Source: JBLHOS01 sp047623825
Lineage (GTDB): Bacteria; Pseudomonadota; Alphaproteobacteria; Rhodobacterales; Rhodobacteraceae
Direction of reading: 5' to 3'
Assembly (NCBI GenBank): GCA_047623825.1
Contig: JBLHOS010000001.1
Span: forward strand, 1-64,000
Length of the DNA stretch: 64,000 bases
In this document: in pieces, positions 35,060 through 43,221 of the stretch
Position numbering within the stretch: position 1 is the stretch's first letter
Layout of the letters: every line of letters starts with the position of its first letter
The notes under the pieces: generated by a model
The model's database searches: none
Told to the model about the DNA's origin: nothing
The model's input: only the letters and a program-made list of their open reading frames with translations
Position numbers and translations under genes: made by a program

Positions 35060-35206
35060 CTAAAGATTGCCTTGAACGCCGACGCTGATCTGACCTGAAA
35101 TGGTTACACCAGTTTCTGGCCGCTGATCAGGTCGCGTCGGGGCGCCGTCGACACCACACGCTATCAAACTGGCCATCAGTGCAAACGATAGGATCAGTCG
35201 GGTCAT
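35060..35206 (-). CDS. Tiny LptM-like lipoprotein overlapping argH
   Basis: A 48-residue lipoprotein gene. The signal peptide has Arg3, a hydrophobic run and the lipobox LIAC with Cys17. After the lipid-bearing cysteine the sequence reads CGVDGAPTRP, closely similar in pattern to the CGLKGPLYFP start of E. coli LptM (YifL), the lipoprotein that helps mature the LPS translocon LptD. The start ATG overlaps the argH stop (ATGA at 35203-35206), strongly suggesting co-translation. The identification as LptM rests on this short motif and on family experience that such lipoproteins lie next to argH/lysA/dapF genes. Confidence 0.78.
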   Translation of the reverse strand: MTRLILSFALMASLIACGVDGAPTRPDQRPETGVTISGQISVGVQGNL

Positions 35207-36594
35207 GCCAATGTTTCTTTCCATCTTTTGATCTGTGCGCGCACCTGCACCGGTGCAGTTCCGCCAAAAGAGGTGCGCGACGCAACTGAATTATGCACAC
35301 CCAGAACAGTAAAGACAGCGTCTGTAATGCCGGCATGGACGGATTGCATCTGTGTCAGTGTCAAATCTGGTAAATCGCAGTCATTGTCTTCGGCTAGTTT
35401 GACCAAAGATCCGGTCACATGATGTGCGTCGCGGAACGGCATATCCAGTGTCCGGACCAGCCAATCGGCCAAATCGGTCGCGGTAGAGAAACCACTTGCC
35501 GCTGCGGCCTCAAGGCTGGCGCGATTGGCGGTCATGTCAGCAACCATGCCGGTCATCGCGGCCAGCGCCAACATTAGATTATCGGCCGCATCAAAGACCT
35601 GTTCCTTATCTTCCTGCATGTCCTTGGAATAGGCCAGCGGAAGCCCCTTCATCACCATCATCAACGCGACGTTGGCCCCAAAAATACGCCCGATCTTGGC
35701 ACGAATTAATTCAGCCGCATCCGGATTTTTTTTCTGTGGCATGATTGAGGATCCGGTGGTGAACCGATCCGACAGAGTGACAAACCGAAACTGTGCCGAC
35801 GACCAGATCACCAATTCTTCGGCAAAGCGCGACAGGTGCATGGCGCAAATGCTGGCCGTGCCCAAGAACTCGAGCGCAAAGTCGCGGTCGCTGACAGCGT
35901 CCAGTGAATTGGCGGATGGCCTGTCAAAGCCAAGGGCTGTTGCGGTCATATGTCGATCGATGGGAAAGGACGTACCGGCAAGGGCTGCGGCACCAAGAGG
36001 GCTTTCGTTCATCCGCACACGCGCGTCACGAACCCGGCTTAGATCGCGGCCCAGCATTTCTACATAAGCCATCATATGGTGGCCCCAAGTCACGGGTTGT
36101 GCGGTTTGCAGATGTGTAAAGCCGGGCATCACCCAGTCAGCGCCCGCCTCGGCCTGATCCAGCAAGGCACCGATCAGCGCCAAAAGCGCACTTTCGGTCG
36201 CGTCTAACTGGTCGCGCACCCAAAGCCTGAAATCGGTGGCAACCTGATCGTTGCGCGATCGGGCGGTGTGCAGGCGGCCTGCGGGCTCCCCCACGATTTC
36301 CTTCAACCGGGCCTCCACATTCATGTGGATATCTTCTAGTGCGGTCGAAAACACGAATTTTCCGGTCTCGATCTCTGACAACACCGTGAGGAGGCCTTCC
36401 CGGATCGCCTCAACGTCCGTAACACTCACGATACCCTGTTGGGCCAACATGGCCGCATGGGCGCGGGATCCTTCGATATCTTGCTTTGCCATACGTTGGT
36501 CAAAACCGATCGAGGCGTTTATCGCCTCCATGATCGCGTCGGGACCTGAGGCGAAGCGGCCGCCCCACATTGCGTTCGAAGTTGCGTCTGTCAT
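35203..36594 (-). CDS. argH: Argininosuccinate lyase
   Basis: A 463-residue enzyme of arginine synthesis splitting argininosuccinate into arginine and fumarate. The superfamily signature GSSIMPQKKNPD is intact, as are the substrate-binding TARSRNDQVATDFRLW and GFTHLQTAQPVTWGHHMM blocks. It is divergent from tlpA by only 28 bases between starts, so promoters must lie within the flanking coding DNA or overlap. The end overlaps the small lipoprotein gene. Confidence 0.97.
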   Translation of the reverse strand: MTDATSNAMWGGRFASGPDAIMEAINASIGFDQRMAKQDIEGSRAHAAMLAQQGIVSVTDVEAIREGLLTVLSEIETGKFVFSTALEDIHMNVEARLKEIVGEPAGRLHTARSRNDQVATDFRLWVRDQLDATESALLALIGALLDQAEAGADWVMPGFTHLQTAQPVTWGHHMMAYVEMLGRDLSRVRDARVRMNESPLGAAALAGTSFPIDRHMTATALGFDRPSANSLDAVSDRDFALEFLGTASICAMHLSRFAEELVIWSSAQFRFVTLSDRFTTGSSIMPQKKNPDAAELIRAKIGRIFGANVALMMVMKGLPLAYSKDMQEDKEQVFDAADNLMLALAAMTGMVADMTANRASLEAAAASGFSTATDLADWLVRTLDMPFRDAHHVTGSLVKLAEDNDCDLPDLTLTQMQSVHAGITDAVFTVLGVHNSVASRTSFGGTAPVQVRAQIKRWKETLA

Positions 36595-36622
36595 GTGCGT
36601 CTAGACCTTAGGAGAGACCAAT

Positions 36623-37180
36623 ATGTTCCGCCAAATGCGTTCTGCCGTGCTCTACAGTGCCTTGGCGCTTGGTGCAAATGTTGCCGTTGCCGAGGGCCTC
36701 GAAGATTTGCTGGTCGGGGACATGCGCGCGCTTGTGTTGCATAGTGAACCGGTCGCTGCCTCTGACACGGCATTTATCGATATCGATGGTGTTGAATATC
36801 AATTGGCAGATTACCAGGGGCAATATGTTTTGCTAAATTTCTGGGCCACGTGGTGCGCGCCCTGTCGTGTCGAAATGCCATCGCTAAATATGTTGCAACA
36901 CACGCTTGGTGGGGATGATTTCGCGGTGATTACGTTGGCCACAGGGCGTAATCCACCCCAAGCGATCCGCCGCTTTTTTGAAGAGGCCGGGATTGACGCG
37001 CTACCGATGTACCGCGACCCTGGTCAGACGATCGCCCGTGAAATGGGGGTATTTGGATTGCCGATCACGGTAATCCTGAACCCAGAAGGGCAAGAGATCG
37101 CCCGGTTGCGCGGCGATGCCCATTGGGCTGGCGATGAGGCGCTGGCGGTCTTGCGTGCGATGATTGCTACGGGCAGCTAA
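36623..37180 (+). CDS. tlpA: TlpA-family periplasmic thiol-disulfide oxidoreductase
   Basis: A 185-residue thioredoxin-like protein with an N-terminal signal sequence (about residues 1-23, ending AVA). The redox site is WCAPC with Cys78 and Cys81, and the cis-Pro loop is FGLPITVI. TlpA-type reductases keep cytochrome-oxidase copper-site or cytochrome c maturation proteins reduced. The tlpA-argH divergent pair is a recurring arrangement in alphaproteobacteria. Confidence 0.92.
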   Translation: MFRQMRSAVLYSALALGANVAVAEGLEDLLVGDMRALVLHSEPVAASDTAFIDIDGVEYQLADYQGQYVLLNFWATWCAPCRVEMPSLNMLQHTLGGDDFAVITLATGRNPPQAIRRFFEEAGIDALPMYRDPGQTIAREMGVFGLPITVILNPEGQEIARLRGDAHWAGDEALAVLRAMIATGS

Positions 37181-37248
37181 GGCCAAAATTGATCAACCCC
37201 CGTGAGGCAAAAAAACGCCCGCTTAGACGCTAAGTGTGTGCGCGCACA

Positions 37249-38514
37249 TCACTTTTCCGGTGTCGTCTGGTCAGATGCTGGACGGATTCGTCTGCGAAGG
37301 CGGATGGCCAGCCCGAGGGCGACACCAACGCCGATCGCAACGGTCAAGTCGACAGCGACAGTCATCGTCATCGTCACTAACATCAGGAACTGATCGGACC
37401 TGCGGTCGGTTAGGTAGCCTGCCCATTTGTGCGGCTCGCTCATATTCCACGCGGTTAGGATAAGAAGTCCGGCAAGTGCGGGCATCGGAAGATAGCCAGC
37501 CAGTGGTGCCGCAAATAGCATGACCAGCAGAATCGTTAGAGCATGAATTATTCCGGCCATAGGTGTTTTGCCGCCTGCGCGCACGTTGGTGGCCGTGCGG
37601 GCAATTGCGCCAGTCGCCGGTAGACCTCCAAATAATGCTGATCCAATATTTGCGACCCCTTGGGCCAGTAATTCGGCATTTGGCCGATGGCGCTCTGCGA
37701 TCATCCGATCGGCGACCGTCGCTGACAAAAGAGATTCTACCCCGGCGAGAAACGCAATGACAAATGCGGAGGGCAACAACTCGGTGATACGCACAAAACT
37801 CATGACTGGAAGCGCTGGCAGCGGCAGACCACGCGGCAAATCTCCAAACCGAGAATAGATCGTATCAACAGGCAAGGCGGCAACGGCAACCACTGCGGAG
37901 GCCAATCCCACCGCAAGGATTAATCCCGGAAACTTTGGTGCGGCGCGGCGAAACACCACGATCAGGATCATCGTCACACTGCCAATGGCAAAAGCAACAG
38001 CGTTGAATGTTCCCCCAGCCCCCCAAAGGCTTGCGAGCTTCTCAAAGAACTCAGCGGAAATATGCGTTAACTCAAGGCCGAAAAGATCTTTTAGCTGGCT
38101 GGTGGCAATGATGATTGCAATGCCGATGGTAAAGCCATTGATCACGGCTTCTGGAACAAGTGCGACCAGGTTTCCCGCGCGAAAGTAACCAGCAATCACA
38201 AGGATGATCCCTGCCATCAGTGTCGCCAGTACCAAACCGTCATAGCCGTGCTGCGCGATCACACTGAACACGACAACGATGAACGCCCCTGTCGGTCCAC
38301 CGATCTGGACCCGGCTACCTCCGAACAGCGACACTAAAAAACCAGCAACAATAGCCGTCACCAGCCCCTTGGCTGGATCTGCGCCGGAGGCGATGGCAAT
38401 TGCCAGGCTGAGAGGTAGAGCGACCATCGCAACGGTCACGCCTGCCAGAAGGTCTGCCAGAAACAGCGATCCTGTATAGGTGCGCAGCGTGGTCAAAATT
38501 TCGGGTTTCATCAT
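37249..38514 (-). CDS. SulP-family anion transporter lacking a STAS domain
   Basis: A 421-residue inner-membrane transporter of the SulP/SLC26 type. The N-terminal LLAGVTVAMVALPLSLAIAIASG and GGSRVQIGGPTGAF motifs are diagnostic, and the transmembrane domain appears complete to about residue 405. Most SulP proteins are 500 residues or more, with a cytoplasmic STAS domain after the membrane part; here the protein ends with a short charged tail. Substrate (sulfate, bicarbonate or other) cannot be told. The frame extends upstream to 38730 but only through the tag gene, so that part is rejected. Confidence 0.87.
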   Translation of the reverse strand: MMKPEILTTLRTYTGSLFLADLLAGVTVAMVALPLSLAIAIASGADPAKGLVTAIVAGFLVSLFGGSRVQIGGPTGAFIVVVFSVIAQHGYDGLVLATLMAGIILVIAGYFRAGNLVALVPEAVINGFTIGIAIIIATSQLKDLFGLELTHISAEFFEKLASLWGAGGTFNAVAFAIGSVTMILIVVFRRAAPKFPGLILAVGLASAVVAVAALPVDTIYSRFGDLPRGLPLPALPVMSFVRITELLPSAFVIAFLAGVESLLSATVADRMIAERHRPNAELLAQGVANIGSALFGGLPATGAIARTATNVRAGGKTPMAGIIHALTILLVMLFAAPLAGYLPMPALAGLLILTAWNMSEPHKWAGYLTDRRSDQFLMLVTMTMTVAVDLTVAIGVGVALGLAIRLRRRIRPASDQTTPEK

Positions 38515-38629
38515 ATTGCGGTAAGCGTCAGTGCGCGTCAAAGCAATGGCCCTCACGCCAACACGGCCCCCGGTCAAGTCTGTCCGCAGAGCGAGCCTTG
38601 TCAAACGCAAAAGGTTTCTGGCTAAGATC

Positions 38630-39211
38630 CTACGCCAATGCGGCCACGTCTTTGTGGCGCGGACAGGTGACCAAGTGGTCGTTGACCAAGCCCACTGCCT
38701 CCATGAAGGCATAAACGATTGTCGGCCCACAAAACCGAAAACCGGCTTTCTTCAGATCCTTTGAGATCTGGGTGCTGAGTGCGGTAAACGGTGGAACCTC
38801 GGCGATGCTGGTCCACGTGTTTTGTATTGGGGTGCCACCGACAGCATCCCACAAGAACCGATCAAACCCCCGCGATTGTTCCATCACCTGCCAAGCCCGC
38901 GCGTTACCAATCGTTGCTTCGATCTTGCCGCGATGCCGGATAATACTCGCATTTTGCAACAACCTCTTAACCTCGGGCTCGCCCCAACCTGCGATTATAT
39001 TTGGGTCAAAGCCCTCAAAGGCCTCACGAAACGCCTCTCGTTTTTTTAAGATCGTGATCCAGGAAAGTCCTGCCTGAAATCCATCAAGAATAAGTTTCTC
39101 CCAAAGGGTCCGGCTATCACGGATAGGCACACCCCATTCGGTGTCGTGATAGGCCAGATAAATTTGTTCTGACCCGCACCAATCGCAGCGTCCAGTTTCA
39201 CTCACGCCCAT
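38630..39211 (-). CDS. tag: DNA-3-methyladenine glycosylase I
   Basis: A 193-residue base-excision repair enzyme of normal length. RCDWCGSEQIYLAYHDTEWGVP holds the N-terminal Cys and His zinc ligands and the active-site Trp/Glu region; LVTCPRH near the C terminus supplies the remaining ligands. GFQAGLSWITILKKREAFREAF is characteristic. It removes 3-methyladenine from alkylated DNA. Confidence 0.96.
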   Translation of the reverse strand: MGVSETGRCDWCGSEQIYLAYHDTEWGVPIRDSRTLWEKLILDGFQAGLSWITILKKREAFREAFEGFDPNIIAGWGEPEVKRLLQNASIIRHRGKIEATIGNARAWQVMEQSRGFDRFLWDAVGGTPIQNTWTSIAEVPPFTALSTQISKDLKKAGFRFCGPTIVYAFMEAVGLVNDHLVTCPRHKDVAALA

Positions 39212-39321
39212 CGTTTTTCCTCATCTCTGTTTGGCTTGAATCAAATTAGAACAAAATGGGACTATTCACTAATTTTTAATGCCGCTCAGGGCATCAAGGC
39301 CGCGTAAGTTGCAGGAGAGTG

Positions 39322-40161
39322 ATGATGCGGGGCAAGTGGCGCAATTTGGTGGAGCACGGTGAAGACAGCCCGTTGTCGTTTGCGACAACGCAACGCGACA
39401 GGGACACGCTTTCGATGGTGCGTGATGCGCTGAGCCGGGGTGATGCGGTTCTGGCATACCAACCAGTTGTTAGCGCCGGACCCGGACAACCCATCGCCTT
39501 TTACGAAGGGTTGATCCGCATTCTGGACGAAACCGGGCGCGTGATCCCTGCCAGGGATTTCATGGGTGTTGTCGAAAGTCTGGACTTGGGCAGGTTGATT
39601 GACTGTGCCGCCCTGACTATTGGACTGCGCGCGTTGAATGCCAATCCCAACCTGCGCCTATCGATAAACATGTCAGCCCGATCCATCGGATATCCAAAAT
39701 GGACCCAAATTCTACAGCGTGCGTTGAAGAACTCCCCTCAAGCAATTGAGCGATTGATCCTAGAGATCACCGAAAGCTCAGCCATGCAAATGCCAGAGCT
39801 TGTGGCAGTCTTTATGGAGGATCTGCAGGCCCACGGAGTCACATTTGCACTGGACGATTTTGGTGCGGGCTACACGGCGTTTCGACACCTGAGAGATTTC
39901 TATTTCGATATTGTCAAAATAGATGGCCAATTCATCAGAAACGTCCCAGAAGACGCTGACAACCAAGTTCTTGCGCAAGCCTTGATGTCGATCTCACGTC
40001 AGTTCGACATGTTCATTGTAGCAGAATCGGTTGAGACTGAGGCCGAAGCGCGTTGGCTGATTGCGGCAGGCGTTGATTGCTTGCAGGGATATTTCTATGG
40101 GGCGCCATCCTTGTCGCCGCCATGGAAAAAGGCAAAGCAGACCAATCGCCGTCAGGCCTAG
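39322..40161 (+). CDS. Stand-alone EAL-domain cyclic-di-GMP phosphodiesterase
   Basis: A protein of about 279 residues consisting of little more than an EAL domain. Catalytic elements look intact: EGLIR replaces the name-giving E-A/V-L-x-R but keeps the metal-binding Glu; then NMSARSI, LEITESS, LDDFGAGY with paired Asp, KIDGQFI, AESVE and QGYFYG. It should hydrolyse c-di-GMP to pGpG. There is no sensor, GGDEF or membrane part. Start is ambiguous among GTG 39319, ATG 39322 and ATG 39325, with GGAGAG upstream. It stands alone between tag and phaA. Confidence 0.9.
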   Translation: MMRGKWRNLVEHGEDSPLSFATTQRDRDTLSMVRDALSRGDAVLAYQPVVSAGPGQPIAFYEGLIRILDETGRVIPARDFMGVVESLDLGRLIDCAALTIGLRALNANPNLRLSINMSARSIGYPKWTQILQRALKNSPQAIERLILEITESSAMQMPELVAVFMEDLQAHGVTFALDDFGAGYTAFRHLRDFYFDIVKIDGQFIRNVPEDADNQVLAQALMSISRQFDMFIVAESVETEAEARWLIAAGVDCLQGYFYGAPSLSPPWKKAKQTNRRQA

Positions 40162-40382
40162 AGCGCCTGCTTTCCATTCGGTTAGCCAAGCAAACTGCCC
40201 CCCCCCTTATCTTCTGTCCTTTTGCTAGGCTGAAATCCTGCTTGCGGTGCTCCTCACACGACGTCTCTGTTGTGCGGGGTTCGGTAGTTGCCTATTGCGA
40301 AGTCCCCACGTAAACTTTTCTCGACCCCGTTCGGCATCGCCGTAATCTGGGACCAAAGCCTCAAATCTAAAAAGGATTTTTC

Positions 40383-41558
40383 ATGACAAATGTCGTCATC
40401 GCCTCCGCCGCCCGCACCGCCGTTGGAAGTTTTCTCGGATCCTTTGCCAATATTCCTGCACATGATCTGGGTGCCACGATGCTGAATGCGCTGGTTGAGC
40501 GGGCTGGCATCAATAAATCTGACGTGTCTGAGACCATTCTTGGACAAGTTTTGACCGCCGCTCAGGGTCAGAACCCCGCGCGCCAAGCCCACATCAACGC
40601 AGGCTTCCCACAAGAAAGTGCTGCTTGGGGGATCAACCAGGTTTGTGGATCTGGCCTGCGAGCTGTCGCATTGGCGGCGCAGCACATCCAGCTGGGCGAT
40701 GCCAGCATCGTCGCCGCTGGTGGACAGGAAAGCATGTCACTTAGCACGCATGCAGCAATGATGCGCCAAGGCCAGAAGATGGGTGACGTGAAGTATATCG
40801 ATACGATGATCCGCGACGGCCTTTGGGACGCATTCAACGGCTATCACATGGGGCAAACGGCCGAGAACGTGGCTGAGCAATGGCAGATTAGTCGTGAAAT
40901 GCAGGACGCATTTGCAGTTGCTTCGCAGAACAAAGCCGAAGCTGCCCAAAAGGCCGGTAAGTTCGCGGATGAGATTGTGGCCTATACGGTTAAGACCCGC
41001 AAAGGCGAGACCGTTGTCGATCAAGATGAATACATCCGCCACGGCGCAACCATGGAAGCAATGCAAAAACTGCGTCCCGCCTTCATGAAAGATGGAACCG
41101 TGACAGCGGCGAACGCGTCCGGCTTGAACGACGGTGCTGCTGGCGCGTTGTTGATGAGCGCGGATGAAGCTGAGCGGCGCGGGATCGAGCCTTTGGCGCG
41201 GATTGTGTCTTATGCGACTGCCGGTCTGGACCCCTCGATTATGGGTGTTGGGCCGATCTACGCATCGCGCAAAGCGCTAGAGAAAGCCGGCTGGAAAGTC
41301 AGTGATCTGGATCTGGTAGAGGCCAATGAGGCGTTCGCCGCCCAAGCCTGCGCTGTGAACAAGGACATGGGGTGGGATCCGGCCATTGTGAACGTGAACG
41401 GTGGGGCCATCGCCATCGGCCACCCGATTGGTGCTTCAGGCGCTCGCGTTCTGAATACGCTCCTGTTTGAGATGAAGCGCCGCGGGGCCAAAAAGGGCCT
41501 TGCGACGTTGTGCATCGGCGGCGGCATGGGTGTTGCAATGTGTATTGAGCGCCCTTGA
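40383..41558 (+). CDS. phaA: Acetyl-CoA C-acetyltransferase (beta-ketothiolase)
   Basis: A 391-residue biosynthetic thiolase condensing two acetyl-CoA to acetoacetyl-CoA. The nucleophile cysteine is in NQVCGSGLRA, the His in GHPIGASGAR and the second Cys in LCIGGGMG. It is followed by an acetoacetyl-CoA reductase, so its role is polyhydroxybutyrate precursor supply and, in this group, also entry to the ethylmalonyl-CoA pathway. The 221 bases upstream hold a nine-C homopolymer (40198-40206) but no gene. Confidence 0.95.
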   Translation: MTNVVIASAARTAVGSFLGSFANIPAHDLGATMLNALVERAGINKSDVSETILGQVLTAAQGQNPARQAHINAGFPQESAAWGINQVCGSGLRAVALAAQHIQLGDASIVAAGGQESMSLSTHAAMMRQGQKMGDVKYIDTMIRDGLWDAFNGYHMGQTAENVAEQWQISREMQDAFAVASQNKAEAAQKAGKFADEIVAYTVKTRKGETVVDQDEYIRHGATMEAMQKLRPAFMKDGTVTAANASGLNDGAAGALLMSADEAERRGIEPLARIVSYATAGLDPSIMGVGPIYASRKALEKAGWKVSDLDLVEANEAFAAQACAVNKDMGWDPAIVNVNGGAIAIGHPIGASGARVLNTLLFEMKRRGAKKGLATLCIGGGMGVAMCIERP

Positions 41559-41654
41559 TCGAAATCAAGGCGGTGCAATGTTGCGCCGCCTAAATCAGAA
41601 TGGCGCTGGGAGACAACCTGGCCCGAATTTAGACCACCCTGGAGGAGATATATC

Positions 41655-42380
41655 ATGAGACGCGTTGCAATCGTGACTGGCGGAACGCGCGGTATTGGTG
41701 CCGCAATCGCCAAGAAACTCAAAGCCGATGGATGCGATGTCGCCGCGACCTATGGCGGTAATGACGAAGCCGCGGCGGCCTTTACCTCCGAGACGGGTAT
41801 CAAAGCTTACAAGTGGTCAGTCGGCGATTACGAGGCGTGCAAAGCTGGCGTTGCGCAGGTTGAGGCTGATCTGGGCCCGGTCGATATCTTGGTGAACAAT
41901 GCGGGTATTACTCGCGATGCTCCGTTCCACAAGATGACACCTGAACAGTGGCACGAGGTCATCGATACCAACCTCACAGGCGTCTTCAACATGTCCCACA
42001 ATGTATGGGGCGGGATGCGCAGCCGCAAATTTGGCCGGATCGTCACAATCAGTTCAATCAACGGTCAGAAAGGTCAGTTTGCACAAACTAATTACGCGGC
42101 TTCCAAAGCTGGTGATATCGGCTTTACCAAAGCATTGGCACAAGAGGGCGCGCGCGCCGGGATCACCGTCAATGTGGTTGCACCGGGTTATATCAACACC
42201 GAGATGATGAGCACGATCCCCGAGAAGGTGATGAACGACGTCATCTTGCCACAAATTCCTGTGGGCCGATTGGGGGAACCCGAAGAGATAGCGCGTTGCG
42301 TGGCGTTTCTCGCCTCTGATGACGGCGGCTTTGTGACAGGCTCCACTATCTCGGCCAATGGTGGTCAGTATATGGCCTGA
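41655..42380 (+). CDS. phaB: Acetoacetyl-CoA reductase
   Basis: A 241-residue short-chain dehydrogenase of PhaB type, reducing acetoacetyl-CoA to (R)-3-hydroxybutyryl-CoA with NADPH. It has the cofactor motif TGGTRGIG, NNAG, the catalytic Ser in ISSINGQKGQFAQ and the YAASK tetrad part. GGAGGAG lies upstream of the start. A hairpin terminator follows, ending the phaA-phaB unit; the polymerase gene phaC is not here. Confidence 0.95.
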   Translation: MRRVAIVTGGTRGIGAAIAKKLKADGCDVAATYGGNDEAAAAFTSETGIKAYKWSVGDYEACKAGVAQVEADLGPVDILVNNAGITRDAPFHKMTPEQWHEVIDTNLTGVFNMSHNVWGGMRSRKFGRIVTISSINGQKGQFAQTNYAASKAGDIGFTKALAQEGARAGITVNVVAPGYINTEMMSTIPEKVMNDVILPQIPVGRLGEPEEIARCVAFLASDDGGFVTGSTISANGGQYMA

Positions 42381-42411
42381 TCAGACCTGAACTGATCTGA
42401 ATTGTGTTACT

Positions 42412-42443
42412 CGGCCGGATGCATCACTGCTCCGGCCGTTTTC
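42412..42443 (+). terminator. Intrinsic terminator after phaB
   Basis: CGGCCGGA (42412-42419) and TCCGGCCG (42431-42438) form a perfect 8-bp stem over an 11-base loop, followed by TTTTC. Confidence 0.82.
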
Positions 42444-42510
42444 GTAAACAGTGCGCCGCAGATCAAAGCGGCGATTGCAGCGATGGCCTGCCTCGCGCCC
42501 GTCCGCCTTT

Positions 42511-42906
42511 GTTGATACCTGGCTTTTGCATCAGGGCGACACATAATTTCTGCATCTGATAATCGATTGGTCAGTATGGTCTCAGGCGGCAGGGTTGCCC
42601 GAATTTCCAGAGGCTGATGCGCGGTTCAGTCAGGCCGATCACGCAATCGACGCGGTAGTTTCTGGTTGAGAGATCACCCTAGGCTGGATCTCGCTTGCCG
42701 AGAAGGTCTTACGCAAAGGCCGTCTGGTCATGCCGTGCAAGGTCGCGCCGACCACAGATGCACATGATCGATTCGTCTGTCTTGAAGGCCCTGAGAACCA
42801 TTCCAAGGTCAAAGCATTGCTGAACTGGGTGATCGAAGAGGTGAAGATCTTGCTGCTATATGCACATAGTCGCGAATTTGTTGCAGCCGCAGAGTTCGCC
42901 AAATAA
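42511..42906 (+). pseudogene. Decayed LysR-type transcriptional regulator (GcvA-like), C-terminal half
   Basis: Translation of one plus frame gives a protein tail resembling the substrate-binding domain of GcvA-like LysR regulators: TWLLHQGDT, then an in-frame TAA (42544-42546), FLHLIIDW..WSQAAGLPEFPEADARFSQADHAIDAVVSG, a second in-frame TGA (42667-42669), then EITLGWISLAEKVLRKGRLVMP and a normal-looking C terminus ending at TAA 42904. The N-terminal helix-turn-helix part is absent. Two stops in a single continuing frame plus the missing DNA-binding domain mark it as a pseudogene. Most of the 560 bases between phaB and the DUF465 gene is occupied by it and the terminator. Confidence 0.72.
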
Positions 42907-42942
42907 ACAGGGCCGCCACCATGGACGGCCCAGATCGGTGAA

Positions 42943-43107
42943 CTAGTTGTCCAGTCGCGTAATTTGTTCTTTAAGTCGGAGCTTTTGTTTCTTCAGTTCG
43001 CTGATCGACAGGGCGTCGGTGGCGGGGTTTCGTTGTGCTTGTTCTACGCGTTGTGAGAGGTTCTTATGCTTCTTGCGAAGTTCTTGAAGATGGGCGCCTA
43101 GAGACAT
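42943..43107 (-). CDS. YdcH family protein (DUF465)
   Basis: A 54-residue, highly charged, coiled-coil-like protein beginning MSLGAHLQELRKKHKNL and ending KLRLKEQITRLDN, typical of the YdcH/DUF465 family of unknown function. The start at 43107 is set by AGGAGGA about 7 bases upstream; the open frame beyond it lacks family similarity. Confidence 0.88.
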   Translation of the reverse strand: MSLGAHLQELRKKHKNLSQRVEQAQRNPATDALSISELKKQKLRLKEQITRLDN

Positions 43108-43221
43108 CCAATGTCCTCCTATCTGATTGAGGTGATAAAAGCCTCTATATCGAAACACAGGTTTGGCGCAGTGTCACGCAACAGTTACATTGGATTTAAC
43201 TAATTGGATTGGATTTGGCTC

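Noticed and set aside
38515..38730. N-terminal extension of the SulP frame
   Set aside because: The extra codons run in another frame of the tag gene and have no transporter similarity; MMKPEIL at 38514 is a sensible start.
42639..42902. Minus-strand 87-codon frame downstream of phaB
   Set aside because: It is antisense to the LysR remnant, whose plus-strand reading shows clear family resemblance; the minus reading does not.
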